64,000 nt of DNA from an uncultured Gemmatimonadales bacterium (GCA_937919655.1 CALFPJ010000038.1:1-64000), one strand, 5' to 3'; shown: positions 45,728-56,690, counted from the stretch's first letter. A program made the numbers and translations. Notes: generated by a model from the letters alone, not told the origin.

Positions 45728-47809
45728 ATGATCCACATGCAAAACCCCTTGCTGTCGGGCAGATTCCGGATCCCCTTCAATGAGATCCGCGCGGAACACG
45801 TGCAGCCAGGTGTGGCACAGGCCTTGGCAGAGGCCCAAGAATCGGTCGACTCCATTTCTGCAGACGAGAGTCCCCCCAACTGGGAGAACACGATCTCGCG
45901 TCTGGAGGACGTGGGTAACGTCTTTACCGAGCGGATCTCTCCGGCGAGCCACCTCGTGTCCGTGGCCGAGACACCTGAACTCCGAGAGGCGTTTAATGCG
46001 GTCCTCCCAGAGATCTCAGCGTTCTGGTCGCGGCTTCCGTTGAACGAGGCCCTGTGGAACCGTGTAAAGGCATACGCGGAGTCGGAAGAGGCGACTGGCC
46101 TCACGGGCCTGAAGCGACGGCACCTCGATAAGACGCTTCAGGAATTCCGACGCGCAGGTGCAGACCTCGAGGTTAGCGCCAAGGAGGAACTGGAAGCGCT
46201 GAAGGTCGAGCTCGCCCAGCTCGAGCAAAAGTTCAGCGAGAACGTGCTCGACGCGACTGCGAGCTACGAATTCCACGTGGCGGACGAGAACCGCCTCGCC
46301 GGCGTACCGGAAGCCGCCCGACGTCGAGCTAAGCAAAAAGCCGCACAGGAAGGTCTCGACGGCTGCCTGTTGACGCTGGACTACCCATCTGTCGAGCCGA
46401 TCCTCAAATACTGTGAAGACCGAGCGCTCCGAAAAAAAATCCACGCCGCCTTCGCGACGAGATGTCGGGACGGTGAGTTCGACAACCGGCCACTGCTCGC
46501 GCGCATCCTTCGGGTACGGGACCGGGTCGCCAAGGTATTGGGCTACGCCTGTTTTCCCGACTACGTCTTGGAAGAGCGGATGGCGGGGACGGCGGCCCGC
46601 GCCATCGAATTTGAACGCGATCTCGTCAGGCGCACGACTCCGTACTGGGAACACGACGTAGCGCAGCTCCGGTCCTTCGCCCAAGAACTCGGCCTGGATG
46701 ACTTGGAGCCGTGGGACGCTGCATTCGCGATGGAGCGTCTGCGCAAACAACGCTACGAAATCGACGATGAGGCGCTCCGCCCATACTTCCCGCTGTCGCA
46801 GGTGCTCGAGGGCATGTTCGAGATCGTCCGCCGCACCTTCGGCGTTCGCGTTCAAGAGCGTGTGATCCCTGAGGTGTGGCACCCGGACGTTCGATACTTC
46901 GAGATCTACGACGACGAAGATGTCATGTTGGGCGCATTTTACACGGACTGGTTTCCGCGAAAGGAAAAACGCCAGGGCGCATGGATGAACAACTTCGTGA
47001 CGGGTGGTCCGAGGGCGGACGGATTCGCGCCGCACCTCGGCGTCATGTGCGGAAACTTTGCGCCACCTGACGACGACTGCCCTGCGCTGCTGACGCACCG
47101 CGAAGTCGAGACCACGTTCCACGAATTCGGGCATCTCCTGCACCACTGCATCTCGAGGGTGGAGATCCCATCACGCGCGGGAATTCATGTGGCCTGGGAC
47201 TGGGTGGAGCTGCCCAGCCAGCTCATGGAGAACTGGTGCTGGGAACGCGAAGCCCTCGACTTGTTCGCCCGGCACCACGAGTCTGGCGCACAGCTTCCAG
47301 ACGAATTATTCCAACGCATGGTCGCCGCCCGACGCTTCATGGGTGGCTGGGCTCAGATGCGCCAAATCTCCTTCGGCACCGTGGACCTCGCGCTTCATGG
47401 GGAACTCGCGCCCACACTACCCGCGACAAGCGACATCGCCCACCCCGATACCGGGGACGTCGCGGTGGGTGATCAAGTCATGGCGTTCGCGGAGGACCGC
47501 TTCAGAGCCTTCGCCGCCGCGCCACGCTTCGCAGATCTCCACGGACTGACCGCTTTCACCCATATCTTCGCCGGCGGCTACGCCTCCGGGTACTACAGTT
47601 ACCTCTGGTCCGAAGTACTGGATGCAGACGTCTTTACGCGCTTCCAGGCCGAGGGCATTTTCAACGCCGATACCGGCCGCAGCTACGTCGATTCGATCTT
47701 GAGTCGCGGCGACTCCGAGGACCCGGAAGTACTATTCCGGGAATTCATGGGGCGCGGCCCAGATCCGGAAGCGCTGCTGTCACGGAACCTCGGCCCCGCA
47801 CCTGAATAG
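45728..47809 (+). CDS. prlC: M3 family oligopeptidase (oligopeptidase A-like)
   Basis: This 693-residue cytoplasmic metallopeptidase carries the HEFGH zinc motif in [13 protein letters not shown] at about 465-469, close to its position in enterobacterial oligopeptidase A. The third ligand Glu lies in the following [11 protein letters not shown] segment. The start of the family is seen in [20 protein letters not shown]. The later [19 protein letters not shown] and [20 protein letters not shown], including the substrate-binding Tyr residues, are also typical. It degrades peptides of about 6-17 residues in the cytoplasm, the expected final step after uptake of peptide fragments. The lipoprotein gene follows 9 nt downstream. 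The symbol is by family resemblance. Confidence 0.92.
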   Translation: MIHMQNPLLSGRFRIPFNEIRAEHVQPGVAQALAEAQESVDSISADESPPNWENTISRLEDVGNVFTERISPASHLVSVAETPELREAFNAVLPEISAFWSRLPLNEALWNRVKAYAESEEATGLTGLKRRHLDKTLQEFRRAGADLEVSAKEELEALKVELAQLEQKFSENVLDATASYEFHVADENRLAGVPEAARRRAKQKAAQEGLDGCLLTLDYPSVEPILKYCEDRALRKKIHAAFATRCRDGEFDNRPLLARILRVRDRVAKVLGYACFPDYVLEERMAGTAARAIEFERDLVRRTTPYWEHDVAQLRSFAQELGLDDLEPWDAAFAMERLRKQRYEIDDEALRPYFPLSQVLEGMFEIVRRTFGVRVQERVIPEVWHPDVRYFEIYDDEDVMLGAFYTDWFPRKEKRQGAWMNNFVTGGPRADGFAPHLGVMCGNFAPPDDDCPALLTHREVETTFHEFGHLLHHCISRVEIPSRAGIHVAWDWVELPSQLMENWCWEREALDLFARHHESGAQLPDELFQRMVAARRFMGGWAQMRQISFGTVDLALHGELAPTLPATSDIAHPDTGDVAVGDQVMAFAEDRFRAFAAAPRFADLHGLTAFTHIFAGGYASGYYSYLWSEVLDADVFTRFQAEGIFNADTGRSYVDSILSRGDSEDPEVLFREFMGRGPDPEALLSRNLGPAPE

Positions 47810-47817
47810 AAACGAGC

Positions 47818-48831
47818 ATGACTAAAACGACCTTATTCGCAGCCCTCGGGACCGTCACCCTCAGCCTCGCCGCGTGTGACTCACCCGGCATCGCCTTTGG
47901 GGACGCGAACAGCATCGTGGCGGCAATGAGCCCCGATCTGTGGGAGACCGTCTCGGACGACGTATTCACGGCACTCGAACCGACCATTCGCACGGTGCGA
48001 GACGAGAAGACGTTCACCGTCACGTTCCAGGACCCCGAAGGCGAGTACTGGTCGGAGCTGCGTCGTTTCCGACAGATCCTCTTGGTGGGAACAGAAACGG
48101 AGCTTCGGGTCGTCGAGGCGTTGGAAAAGGCGTCTGACCCGATCAATGGGCCGGGTATCTACCAGATCAAAAACGTATGGTCCATAGGGCAGACCGTGAC
48201 GCTCGTGCTGCTCGCGCCTGGTGCAGGTGCAGAGGGGCTTATGAGCCACCTGCCCGCCATCAACGAGCTTCTGGACGGCCAGTATCGCAAGTTTGTTATT
48301 AATCGTATGTACATCCCCGGCGGCGGGGTCGACTCTGCCCTGGCTGACACGCTGTACACGGAGGCTGGCTTCCAACTTCTGCTGCCCAAGGTTTACGACT
48401 GGGAGCATCATGACTCAGTATACATCTTCCGCAACGACAACCCGGATCCTTCCGAGCTGATCCGCCAAATCGCGGTCACTTGGAAGACGCCTATTCCCGC
48501 CGACATGCAGCCAGCGGGAATCCTGGCTTGGCGTGACAGCTTGGCCGCGGCGAACTACTCCGAGCCGCAAGTCACCGTCACTGAGAACTCGAACGCCCAC
48601 CCCTTCGACTTCCGCGGCTGGTTCGCCTACGAAATCCAGGCCGAGTGGAAGAACCCACCAGATCGGGGTTGGCCAGCCGGTGGCCCGCTCATCGCGCGCG
48701 CAATCGTCTGCGAGAACCAGAATCGCATGTATCTCCTTGACTCGTGGCTTTACGCCCCGGGGAAGGAGAAATACGAGTACATGATTCAGCTCGAGACGAT
48801 TCTGAACTCGTTCAAGTGCGGTAGCGCATAA
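47818..48831 (+). CDS. DUF4837 family lipoprotein
   Basis: The 337-residue product has a lipoprotein signal (MTKTTLFAALGTVTLSLAAC, lipobox LAAC). The mature part matches the layout of DUF4837 proteins: GDANSIVAAMSPDLWETVSD, LEPTIRTVRDEKTFTVTFQD and RRFRQILLVGT in the first half; FQLLLPKVYDWEHHDSVYIF, RNDNPDPSELIRQIAVTW and NAHPFDFRGWFAYEIQAEWK in the second. Two similar halves are visible. The function is unknown. The gene starts 9 nt after the M3 peptidase stop and probably shares its transcript. Confidence 0.8.
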   Translation: MTKTTLFAALGTVTLSLAACDSPGIAFGDANSIVAAMSPDLWETVSDDVFTALEPTIRTVRDEKTFTVTFQDPEGEYWSELRRFRQILLVGTETELRVVEALEKASDPINGPGIYQIKNVWSIGQTVTLVLLAPGAGAEGLMSHLPAINELLDGQYRKFVINRMYIPGGGVDSALADTLYTEAGFQLLLPKVYDWEHHDSVYIFRNDNPDPSELIRQIAVTWKTPIPADMQPAGILAWRDSLAAANYSEPQVTVTENSNAHPFDFRGWFAYEIQAEWKNPPDRGWPAGGPLIARAIVCENQNRMYLLDSWLYAPGKEKYEYMIQLETILNSFKCGSA

Positions 48832-48898
48832 CGTCGGAACCTCCTGGCCCTATGGGGCGTTTGGCCCAGTCACTTCCAATGCCGGCCGGATTCGATTT

Positions 48899-49140
48899 AT
48901 GCGCTCTGTCACAACAATTGCGGTCCTCGCTCTAAGCGTCGCCTTCGCGTCACCCGCCTGTGCTCAGCCGAGGGCCAGCCAGCACGGCGGGCTGTCTCAA
49001 TAGATCAACACGACGACCGTCACCATGGAGCATGACTGGCCCGTACCGCCTGGACGTGAACTGTTCGGCGAGTTGAGCGAGGCTTCGCTGTCACTGGGGC
49101 GAGACGATCGTCCCGCTGAGCATCGACGTCGGTCATTAGA
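48899..49140 (+). pseudogene. Second DUF2911 remnant with amber codon and internal deletion
   Basis: The stretch 48832-49243 has no intact gene, but an ATG at 48899 begins a signal peptide (MRSVTTIAVLALSVAFASPA). RASQHGGLSQ follows, then a TAG, then INTTTVTMEHDWPVPPGREL and FGELS, the N-terminal pattern of DUF2911 proteins. The next recognisable piece, HWGETIVPLSIDVGH in another frame, belongs near the end of the same domain. The central WTPGAN-to-SFP portion is missing. It is a decayed copy of the same family as the pseudogene at 39299. Confidence 0.6.
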
Positions 49141-49243
49141 AGGTCGTTAAAGAAGCACGTGGCCTAGGAATTCGCGACGAGAGGACCCATCCTTCTCGCT
49201 GATTCCCCGTACTCGATTCACGGGCAACCCCGGTCGGATTCGC

Positions 49244-52200
49244 ATGACCAGAACGCGCTCTTTTCGGTCACTCCCTGGGCTTTTTTGCCTCCTGGCCACC
49301 CTCGGCTTTCCGGCGATGTCCGCCGCGCAAAGCGCGAACACGTCGGCCATTCGTGGCACCATTCGCATGCCGGACGGTGCCGCAGTAGCCGGAGCGGCCG
49401 TCTCTCTCCTCCATAGCACCACCGGGTCCCGCTACGAGCGCCTAACAGACAATGACGGTCGCTTCGCGCTGCGCCTGCTGCCACCGGGTGGGCCCTACAC
49501 GCTGACCGTGTCAGGCTTGGGCTTCGGCACCGTGGTCGAGGAGGATATCGCGCTGCGGCTCGGGGAGACCCTAGAGTTGGAGATCGCGGTGGTGCAGGTG
49601 GCGATCGCGCTCGAGGGGCTGCGTGTCGAACTCGACCGTGACCCTGTGTTCCGGATACCGCAGGTGGGCCCTGCGACGTTCGTCGACCGTACGACCCTTA
49701 CCGCCCTGCCGATCCTTTCTCGGGACCTCACAGAGCTGTCGATCCTCTCGCCACTCGTGAAGACCTCCGACGACGGCTTTAGCGTCGCCGGGCAAAACGA
49801 CCGCTACAACGCGGTACTCATTGATGGATCGCTGACCAAAGACGTATTCGGGCTCACCCCCGGTGGCACGCCAGGCGGCCGCGCCGGCGCCCGCCTCATA
49901 CCGATCGAAGCCGTGGCTCAGTATGAGGTGCTCATCGCCCCCTACGACACACGTCTGTCAGGCTTCACGGGTGGCGTGATGAACGCCGTAACACGCACGG
50001 GAACCAATACATGGGAAGGCTCAGCGTTCACATACTCGCGCACAGCAGCGCTTACAGGTGACCTCACGCTCCCGGGCTTCACGGTGGAGCCGTCCGGCGT
50101 CTCTCGAGACCTCTACGGCTTCAGCCTTGGCGGGCCGATCATCCAGGATCGTCTGCACATATTCATCGCCGGAGAACTTGAGGAACGCGGTCAGCCACCG
50201 AACGGATTCAACATCGGACGAGACAACTCGATCTTGACCCGTGTGTCACAGGAGACCATTGACGCGCTCGGGTCGATCTTCTCGTCTTCGTACGGCCTCG
50301 ACGTCGGCGCGGCCGACGCGTACATCCTCGAACGGCGCGTCGGGAACCTCTTCGCCCGGGCCGACTGGCAGCTCAGCCCGCAACACCGCCTCAGCCTACG
50401 GCACCTGTTCGCCGGGGCCGACGACGACGGCGCACCGAACAGGAGTTCGTTCGAGTCCTACGAATTGGCCTCGAATACCGTGGATCTGTCGTCCCGGAGT
50501 AACGCGACCACGCTCGAGTTCGTGTCGACGCTCGGCACATGGTCTAACGAGGCGCGCCTGACGGTCCAGAGGGTGACCGACGAGACCACACCTCTCTCGA
50601 ACGGCCCCCAGGTTCAGGTAACCACTCACTCTTCATTCGAGGGGCTCGGGCTCACCCGCCCAGTGCGCGTGGGCGGACGTTATTTCAGTCAGGCCGATGA
50701 CCTCCGGCAGACCACACTGCAGATGACCGACAACCTGTCGGCCGAATGGGGCGCCCACACCGTTACGGTCGGCGTCTCGGCGGCGAGTTACGGGATCAAC
50801 CAACTCTACCTGCCGGGCTCGCAAGGCTCCTACAGGTTCGGATCACTGACCGACCTGCAGGCCAACACACCGCTCTACTATGAGCGGATGCTCGTGGACA
50901 GCGGCGTGCCGGACCGGGTCGCATTTGATGTTTGGGAGTTCGCAGCTCATGTGCAAGACGAGCTGCGCGCCACGGACCAGCTGACCCTGACCTACGGGTT
51001 ACGGCTCGACATGCCGGTGATGCCCACGCGCCCGGACGAGAACCTCCAGGTGCAGCGGCTGTTCGGAAAAAGTACGAGCACCGTACCGACGCAACAGCTC
51101 CTGTTCAGCCCCCGCATTGGCTTTCGCTGGCAGTCGAACGGAGAGCGGATCACTCAAATCAAGGGGGGCATGGGCCTGTTCCTGGGACGGCCGCCCTTCG
51201 TGTGGCTCGCGAACGCCTACGCAAACACCGGGCTGCGGACCGGCACGTTGGTCTGCGACGGCGGCCCGAACGTTCCCGACAACGGCAACGACAACCGGAG
51301 TCCTTCATACACCCCGAACGCGCCCCCCTCGGCCTGCGTCAACGGAACCGCGGGGTCGCTGCGGCGTTCGGTGACGCTATTTGACGAGAACTTCCGATTC
51401 CCGCAGGACATCAAGGTGTCCTTCGGGGTGGACCGTCAGATCACAGACGGTCTCAGCGCCTCGGTGGGCTTCCTGTTCTCGCGCGCCCTGAACCAAGTCT
51501 TCGTCGAAGACATCAACATCGGGCCCGCCGTGGAGAACCCCCAGCACCCCGCCTACACCCTGGGATACGGGGGTCGCCCGAATTTTGGGACGCCGAGCGT
51601 TTTCGGGTACGAGCCCAAGCGGATCAACCCTGAATACGCACAGGTACTGCACGCCACGAACCGCTCAGACGACTACGCCTACGCATTCTCAGCAGAGCTG
51701 CGCGGGCAGATCACTGATCGGATCCGCTTCCAGAGCGGCTACGCCTACGCACGTTCGTACGACCGAGCCAGCCTCACATACAACGACATGTTGTCGAACT
51801 TCGGAGCCAACGGCGTCCAGGGGCACCCGAATCGCCCTGAGCTTGCACCGTCTCGGTTCGACCGGCCGCACAAGGCAGTCCTCGCGCTTATCGGGAATCT
51901 GGTCCCCGGGTTGGCGCACACCGAGTTCGCGCTCCTCTACACCGGTGAGTCGGGGTTGCCGTACTCGTATGTGTATGCGGGTGACCTCAACGGGGACGGA
52001 TATCCCGGCTTCGGCCCTGCGTTCGACCGTAACAACGACCTGCTCTACGTCCCGCTCGTGCTGGGTGAAGTGCCCATGGCTGGCTTCGCCTCGATGGCGC
52101 TCTTCGGAAGTGCGATCGCAAATGACCCATGTCTCGTCGCACACGCCGGCTCGACGATCCCGAGGAACGCCTGCCGGTCCCCTTGGCAGAACCGACTCGA

Positions 52201-52504
52201 CCTGCGCGTCTCGCACACGGTGCCTATCGGCCGCCTCGACGTCCGTGTGGAAGGGGACTTGGTCAACCTGCTCAACTTCATGAATTCGGATTGGGGGCTG
52301 AGGCGTGAAGCCCCGAGTACGATTCCGGTTCTCGAGGCCGTCGTGCGCGATCCCTTGTCCCGGATCCTCTACGCCGGGTGGGCCGGCGGGGTCAACGTGA
52401 ACCGCGACAGTTCCGGGGCCGTCACGGCCCTCGACCCGTTCGTCACGTCATCGCCGGAGAGCCAATGGCAGGCGCAGCTCGGGGTGAAGGTCAGTTGGAG
52501 ATAG
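49244..52504 (+). CDS. Oar-like TonB-dependent outer-membrane receptor
   Basis: This 1086-residue protein starts with a signal peptide (SLPGLFCLLATLGFPAMSAA). A carboxypeptidase-regulatory-like beta-sandwich follows (about 35-125: IRGTIRMPDGAAVAGAAVSL, RYERLTDNDGRFALRLLPPG). Next is a plug domain (ILSRDLTELSILSPLVKTSD, VLIDGSLTKDVFGL, YDTRLSGFTGGVMNAVTRTG). The remaining roughly 800 residues are alternating beta-strand sequence that would form a 22-strand barrel, ending WQAQLGVKVSW with an aromatic-basic terminus. Members import or export large substrates such as peptides and glycans across the outer membrane. A cobalamin-type TonB box is not obvious. In a peptidase-rich window, peptide uptake is a reasonable guess. 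Confidence 0.85.
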   Translation: MTRTRSFRSLPGLFCLLATLGFPAMSAAQSANTSAIRGTIRMPDGAAVAGAAVSLLHSTTGSRYERLTDNDGRFALRLLPPGGPYTLTVSGLGFGTVVEEDIALRLGETLELEIAVVQVAIALEGLRVELDRDPVFRIPQVGPATFVDRTTLTALPILSRDLTELSILSPLVKTSDDGFSVAGQNDRYNAVLIDGSLTKDVFGLTPGGTPGGRAGARLIPIEAVAQYEVLIAPYDTRLSGFTGGVMNAVTRTGTNTWEGSAFTYSRTAALTGDLTLPGFTVEPSGVSRDLYGFSLGGPIIQDRLHIFIAGELEERGQPPNGFNIGRDNSILTRVSQETIDALGSIFSSSYGLDVGAADAYILERRVGNLFARADWQLSPQHRLSLRHLFAGADDDGAPNRSSFESYELASNTVDLSSRSNATTLEFVSTLGTWSNEARLTVQRVTDETTPLSNGPQVQVTTHSSFEGLGLTRPVRVGGRYFSQADDLRQTTLQMTDNLSAEWGAHTVTVGVSAASYGINQLYLPGSQGSYRFGSLTDLQANTPLYYERMLVDSGVPDRVAFDVWEFAAHVQDELRATDQLTLTYGLRLDMPVMPTRPDENLQVQRLFGKSTSTVPTQQLLFSPRIGFRWQSNGERITQIKGGMGLFLGRPPFVWLANAYANTGLRTGTLVCDGGPNVPDNGNDNRSPSYTPNAPPSACVNGTAGSLRRSVTLFDENFRFPQDIKVSFGVDRQITDGLSASVGFLFSRALNQVFVEDINIGPAVENPQHPAYTLGYGGRPNFGTPSVFGYEPKRINPEYAQVLHATNRSDDYAYAFSAELRGQITDRIRFQSGYAYARSYDRASLTYNDMLSNFGANGVQGHPNRPELAPSRFDRPHKAVLALIGNLVPGLAHTEFALLYTGESGLPYSYVYAGDLNGDGYPGFGPAFDRNNDLLYVPLVLGEVPMAGFASMALFGSAIANDPCLVAHAGSTIPRNACRSPWQNRLDLRVSHTVPIGRLDVRVEGDLVNLLNFMNSDWGLRREAPSTIPVLEAVVRDPLSRILYAGWAGGVNVNRDSSGAVTALDPFVTSSPESQWQAQLGVKVSWR

Positions 52505-52662
52505 CGACGCCGCTGGCGGCGCATATTGTCGTCTTCCCAACAACCCCAGGGGAAAATCCCCGGTATCCATAGCGCGAATAAGGACCCGATTGGCGCAGTC
52601 TCTATCGCCCGCTACAATCAGACCTCTTCGTGCCCTCGGACCCCGATCATCGCGCTGTCGCC

Positions 52663-55600
52663 GTGAGCTTCGTACACCTCCACACCCATTCGGAATTTTC
52701 GCTCCTCGACGGGGCGAATCGTATTGGTGACCTGGTCCAGAAGGCCCAAGAAAACGAGATGCCCGGGCTGGCCCTTACCGACCACGGGTGCATGTTCGGG
52801 GCGTGGAACTTCCACAAGGCCGCGAAAAAGGCCGGCATCAAGCCGATCATCGGCATGGAGGCCTACGTCGCGCCCGGGGACCGCCGCGACCGATCTCGCT
52901 CCGGCCAAGGCGAAAGGGCGTACTATCACCTGGTCCTGCTGGCGCGCGACCGGGTGGGCTACCAAAACCTGATCAAGCTGTCCTCCATCGGCTACTCGGA
53001 GGGCTTCTACCACAAACCGCGCGTCGACCGCGAGGTGCTCGCCAAGTACAACGAAGGCATCATCGTGTCTTCGGCCTGTATGGCGGGTGAGGTCTCGCGG
53101 CACCTCCTCGCCGACGACTACGCGAGTGCCCGCCAGGCCGCGGAGTGGTACGCAAACCTCTTCGACGGACGCTACTACCTCGAGGTGCAGGCACACGACA
53201 GCGAGGGACAGGCAGAACTCAACGCGGGCATCTTCAAGCTGGCCGACGACCTCGGCCTTCCGGTTGTTGCGACGAACGATTCCCACTTCCTCAGACCGGA
53301 AGACCACGAGGCGCACGACATCCTCCTGTGCATCGGACTGGGCAAGGATCGTGACGACCCGAACCGGATGCACTACGACAAGGGGCTCTACTTCAAGAGC
53401 GCCGAGGAGATGGCTGAGCGTTTCCCGGACCGCCCTGACGTCCTAGAGAACACGCTCAAGATCACGGACGAGGTGGATCTCAACTTCGAGAAGAAATACC
53501 ACCTGCCCGAGTTTCCGCTCCCGGAGACACACACAGACGCGAACGACTACCTCGAGTATTTGGCCCTGGCGGGCGCAAAGGAACGCTACGGCGACCCAAT
53601 TCCTGAGGAGATGCAGGAGCGCTTCGACTATGAAATGGGCGTCATCAAGGGCACAGGATACGCCGGCTACTTCCTGATCACGCAGGACTTCATCCGCTGG
53701 GCCCGAGACCACGACATCCCCGTAGGACCGGGCCGTGGCTCCGCGGCTGGCTCGCTGGTCGCATACGCGCTCGGAATCACGAATCTGGATCCGATTCGCT
53801 TCGAGCTGCTCTTCGAGCGTTTCTTGAATCCCGAACGAATTTCGATGCCGGATATCGACATCGACTTTTGTTACGAGCGCCGCGGCGAGGTCATCGAGTA
53901 TACGCGCCAGAAGTACGGCAAGGACGCGGTCGGACAGATCATCACGTTCGGAACGATGAAAAGCCGGGCCGTGATTCGAGACGTCGGCCGGGCGCTTGGC
54001 TTTGAAGCGTCTGAGACAGACCGCATCGCCAAGTTGATTCCCAACCAGCCCGGGCAGGCGTTCACTGTTCAGGAAGCCGTCGATGGTCTGAAAGAAGTCA
54101 AAGAGTTCTACAAGCTCGACGATCGCCACAAGCAGCTCTTTGACTACTCGATCACCCTTGAGGGCCTTTCCCGCCACGCATCGGTGCACGCGGCCGGCGT
54201 CGTCATCGCCCCGGGTCCCATCGACGACTACGTGCCAATCAGCATCCAGACCGGCAAGAACGGTGCAAACAACGACGACGCGATGGTCGTCACCCAGTAC
54301 GACATGAACTGCCTGGATGAAGCAGGCATGCTCAAGATGGACTTCTTGGGCCTGAAAACGCTCACCGTCATCCACGATGCTGTGGTCATGTTGCGCGACA
54401 CGTTCGGAGCCCTGAAGCATCCGGACACCGGCGAAGAATACGCGACCATCGATGACCTGCCGCTGGACGATCCGGCGGTGTACAAGATGTTGTCGCGTGG
54501 CGGGACCGCAGGCGTGTTCCAGTTCGAGTCGAACCTCGCGAACGACAAGCTGCGGGCCATGCGCTGCGACCGCTTCGAGGACCTTGTCGCGACCAACGCG
54601 CTCATCCGACCCGGGCCGCTCGATTCCGGCATGACGGACGTCTTCATTGAGCGGAAACTTGGTAGACAGGCCGTCTCGTATCCGCACCCCAGCCTGCAGA
54701 AGATCCTGGAGCCGACCTACGGCGTGATCGTCTATCAGGAACAGGTGATGAGGATCGCGTCGGAGCTGGCCGGCTTCACGCTGGGCGAAGCAGACGTGCT
54801 TCGAAAAGCGGTCGGTAAAAAAGACGTCGAATTGATCAAGAAGGAGCTCACGCGATTTGTCGAGAAGTCGGTCGCGCTCGGGGCCGACAAGCGAATCGCC
54901 GACGATCTCGCCGACCAAATTGAGACCTTCGGTCGTTACGGCTTCAATCGATCGCACTCGGCGGCGTATTCGCTCATCTCCTACCACACCGCCTGGCTGA
55001 AGGTGCACTACCCGGCCCAGTTCATGGCCGCGCTCCTGTCGTCGGTGATCGACAATACCGACAGCGTGGTGAAGTACATCGGAGCGTGCCGGGATCTGCC
55101 GCGTCACGTCCCCAAGCTCGATGACTCCATTGAGGTTCTGCCGCCTGACGTAAACGAGTCGGGCTGGAAGTTCACCGTGACGAAGGCAGGGAAGATCCGC
55201 TTCGGCATGGGTGCAGTGCGCGGGGTCGGCCAGATCGCCGCCAAGTCCGTGCTCGAGGCAAGGAAAGCATCAGGCCGCTTCACCTCGTTGTTCGACTTCC
55301 TGGAGCGAATTGACATCCGGGCGCTGAACAAGCGCGCCTGCGAGGCTTTGATCGCCGCTGGTGCGCTAGATGCGTTTGGGCATCGCTCGGGCCTCCTTGC
55401 GGGCTTGGACGCCGCCTACGGGGAAGTCCAGGCCCGCCTGACAGAGGTGGAGGCCGGCCAGGGGTCGCTCTTCGGAGATGCCTCGGCGCTTCCCCGCAAG
55501 CCGCCTCCGCTGCCGAACGTGCCCGAGTGGTCGGAGCAGGATCGCCTCAAGCGCGAAAAGCTGGCCCTCGGGTTCTTCATTTCAGGACACCCCCTCGACC

Positions 55601-56229
55601 GCTACCGCGAGGTTGTGCGCGCCTTCGGGCCGATCTCCTCGGACACTCTGGGTGATCGGGGCGGCGAGACGATCGAATTGCCGTGCGTCGTAACTTCGGT
55701 CGCTCGTCAGATCTCTCGTCGCGACAACTCGGAGTGGGGCAAGATCACGGTTGAGGACTTCAACGGCACCGCCACGGTCTTAGCATTCCGCGACACTTGG
55801 CAGACTTATAAGGAGATCCTGGTCCAGGACGCGGTCGTGCTTCTGGCCGGTAAGGTGAGCGGCCGCGAGCGTGACGAGGAAGATCCTCCGGTGTTCCTCG
55901 ACCATGCTCGGCCTCTCGACGAAGTCGCCGATGGAGGCGAACTCGCTGTGCAGATCGAGCTCGAGTTGGGCTCCGACGTTGTTGAGGAGGCCTTCGCTCG
56001 CGCTAAGCTGGTGCTCGCTGACCATCCCGGCCTTTCCCCGATCTGGCTTCAGGTCGGATCGGACAACGGGGAGCCCGCACCGAGGTTGCGGTCGAAGAGC
56101 CTGAAGACAGGGACAGACGCAGCCACCATCGACGCGCTGCAAAAATTGTTCGGCCGCGGGAACGTGCGGTTGGTGCGTACTGTTTTCCCGCCGCCTCCTC
56201 CGCCGCCGCCGTTCTGGGCTCAGAAGTAG
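52663..56229 (+). CDS. dnaE: DNA polymerase III subunit alpha
   Basis: The GTG at 52663 gives the family-typical N-terminus SFVHLHTHSEFSLLDGAN (1188 residues); a GTG at 52630 would add 11. Domains in order are: PHP (1-270, HLHTH motif and DHGCMFG), the Pol III catalytic palm with GPGRGSAAGSLVAYALGIT and the aspartate motif SMPDIDIDFCYERRG, LKMDFLGLKTL with a third acidic residue, the fingers (GRYGFNRSHSAAYSLISY), the helix-hairpin-helix region (DIRALNKRACEALIAAGALD) and a C-terminal OB fold (VTSVARQISRRDNSEWGKIT). The extreme C-terminus ends in a proline-rich tail (FPPPPPPPPFWAQK). It is the replicative polymerase and the main taxonomic marker in the window. Confidence 0.97.
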   Translation: MSFVHLHTHSEFSLLDGANRIGDLVQKAQENEMPGLALTDHGCMFGAWNFHKAAKKAGIKPIIGMEAYVAPGDRRDRSRSGQGERAYYHLVLLARDRVGYQNLIKLSSIGYSEGFYHKPRVDREVLAKYNEGIIVSSACMAGEVSRHLLADDYASARQAAEWYANLFDGRYYLEVQAHDSEGQAELNAGIFKLADDLGLPVVATNDSHFLRPEDHEAHDILLCIGLGKDRDDPNRMHYDKGLYFKSAEEMAERFPDRPDVLENTLKITDEVDLNFEKKYHLPEFPLPETHTDANDYLEYLALAGAKERYGDPIPEEMQERFDYEMGVIKGTGYAGYFLITQDFIRWARDHDIPVGPGRGSAAGSLVAYALGITNLDPIRFELLFERFLNPERISMPDIDIDFCYERRGEVIEYTRQKYGKDAVGQIITFGTMKSRAVIRDVGRALGFEASETDRIAKLIPNQPGQAFTVQEAVDGLKEVKEFYKLDDRHKQLFDYSITLEGLSRHASVHAAGVVIAPGPIDDYVPISIQTGKNGANNDDAMVVTQYDMNCLDEAGMLKMDFLGLKTLTVIHDAVVMLRDTFGALKHPDTGEEYATIDDLPLDDPAVYKMLSRGGTAGVFQFESNLANDKLRAMRCDRFEDLVATNALIRPGPLDSGMTDVFIERKLGRQAVSYPHPSLQKILEPTYGVIVYQEQVMRIASELAGFTLGEADVLRKAVGKKDVELIKKELTRFVEKSVALGADKRIADDLADQIETFGRYGFNRSHSAAYSLISYHTAWLKVHYPAQFMAALLSSVIDNTDSVVKYIGACRDLPRHVPKLDDSIEVLPPDVNESGWKFTVTKAGKIRFGMGAVRGVGQIAAKSVLEARKASGRFTSLFDFLERIDIRALNKRACEALIAAGALDAFGHRSGLLAGLDAAYGEVQARLTEVEAGQGSLFGDASALPRKPPPLPNVPEWSEQDRLKREKLALGFFISGHPLDRYREVVRAFGPISSDTLGDRGGETIELPCVVTSVARQISRRDNSEWGKITVEDFNGTATVLAFRDTWQTYKEILVQDAVVLLAGKVSGRERDEEDPPVFLDHARPLDEVADGGELAVQIELELGSDVVEEAFARAKLVLADHPGLSPIWLQVGSDNGEPAPRLRSKSLKTGTDAATIDALQKLFGRGNVRLVRTVFPPPPPPPPFWAQK

Positions 56230-56243
56230 GCCACAGCGACCTC

Positions 56244-56687
56244 TTACCGAGGCGCACCGACCTGAACTCGGGCCTTCATTTGGGTGGCGCCACGCAGTGA
56301 CTTCGTGATCAGGCAGAGTTTCTCCGTCTTTTCGAGCAGAAGGTGAGCGCGTTCCTCCATGCCTTCTTCCTCGACCGTTAGGTCGACGTCAAGATCGAAG
56401 TTCGTGAACCGGAGGCCCCCGTCCGCCTTCTCCAGCGTCGCATCCACGGCACATGTCAGCGAGGCCCACTCGAAGTGCGACGACCTCGCGATGGCTCGGA
56501 AAGTCGTGATGAAGCACGACCCCACAGCAGCGGCGAGCAATGTCTCCGGCGACCACCGGTCACCGGGTCCATCAAATTCGACGGGGGCCTCAACAACGAG
56601 GTCAGGCACCGAGGCGCTGCTGACCCGCACATCACCTACGCCAGGGCCTACCGCTTGGATGCTGTAGAGGTGGGGTAATTTCTGCAT
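56244..56687 (-). CDS. OsmC family peroxiredoxin-like protein
   Basis: The 147-residue product matches OsmC/Ohr-type proteins. The two active cysteines lie in AAAVGSCFITTFRAIARSSH and EKTEKLCLITKSLRGA. Other matches include the N-terminal beta-rich region with VPDLVVEAPVEFDGPGDRWS, PETLLAAAVGSC, and FTNFDLDVDLTVEEEGMEER. These proteins reduce organic hydroperoxides in the cytoplasm using thiols. The gene lies 3 nt downstream of a small 56-residue frame on the same strand and is convergent with dnaE. Confidence 0.9.
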   Translation of the reverse strand: MQKLPHLYSIQAVGPGVGDVRVSSASVPDLVVEAPVEFDGPGDRWSPETLLAAAVGSCFITTFRAIARSSHFEWASLTCAVDATLEKADGGLRFTNFDLDVDLTVEEEGMEERAHLLLEKTEKLCLITKSLRGATQMKARVQVGAPR

Positions 56688-56690
56688 GTC

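Noticed and set aside
53443..55107. Long open frame (554 codons) antisense to dnaE, and similar long frames antisense to the RND pump (60502-61380, 62023-63039), the S9 gene (10785-11912) and the ADOP gene (8355-9497)
   Set aside because: They lie opposite strongly conserved genes and arise from GC-rich codon bias; none has family-like residues.
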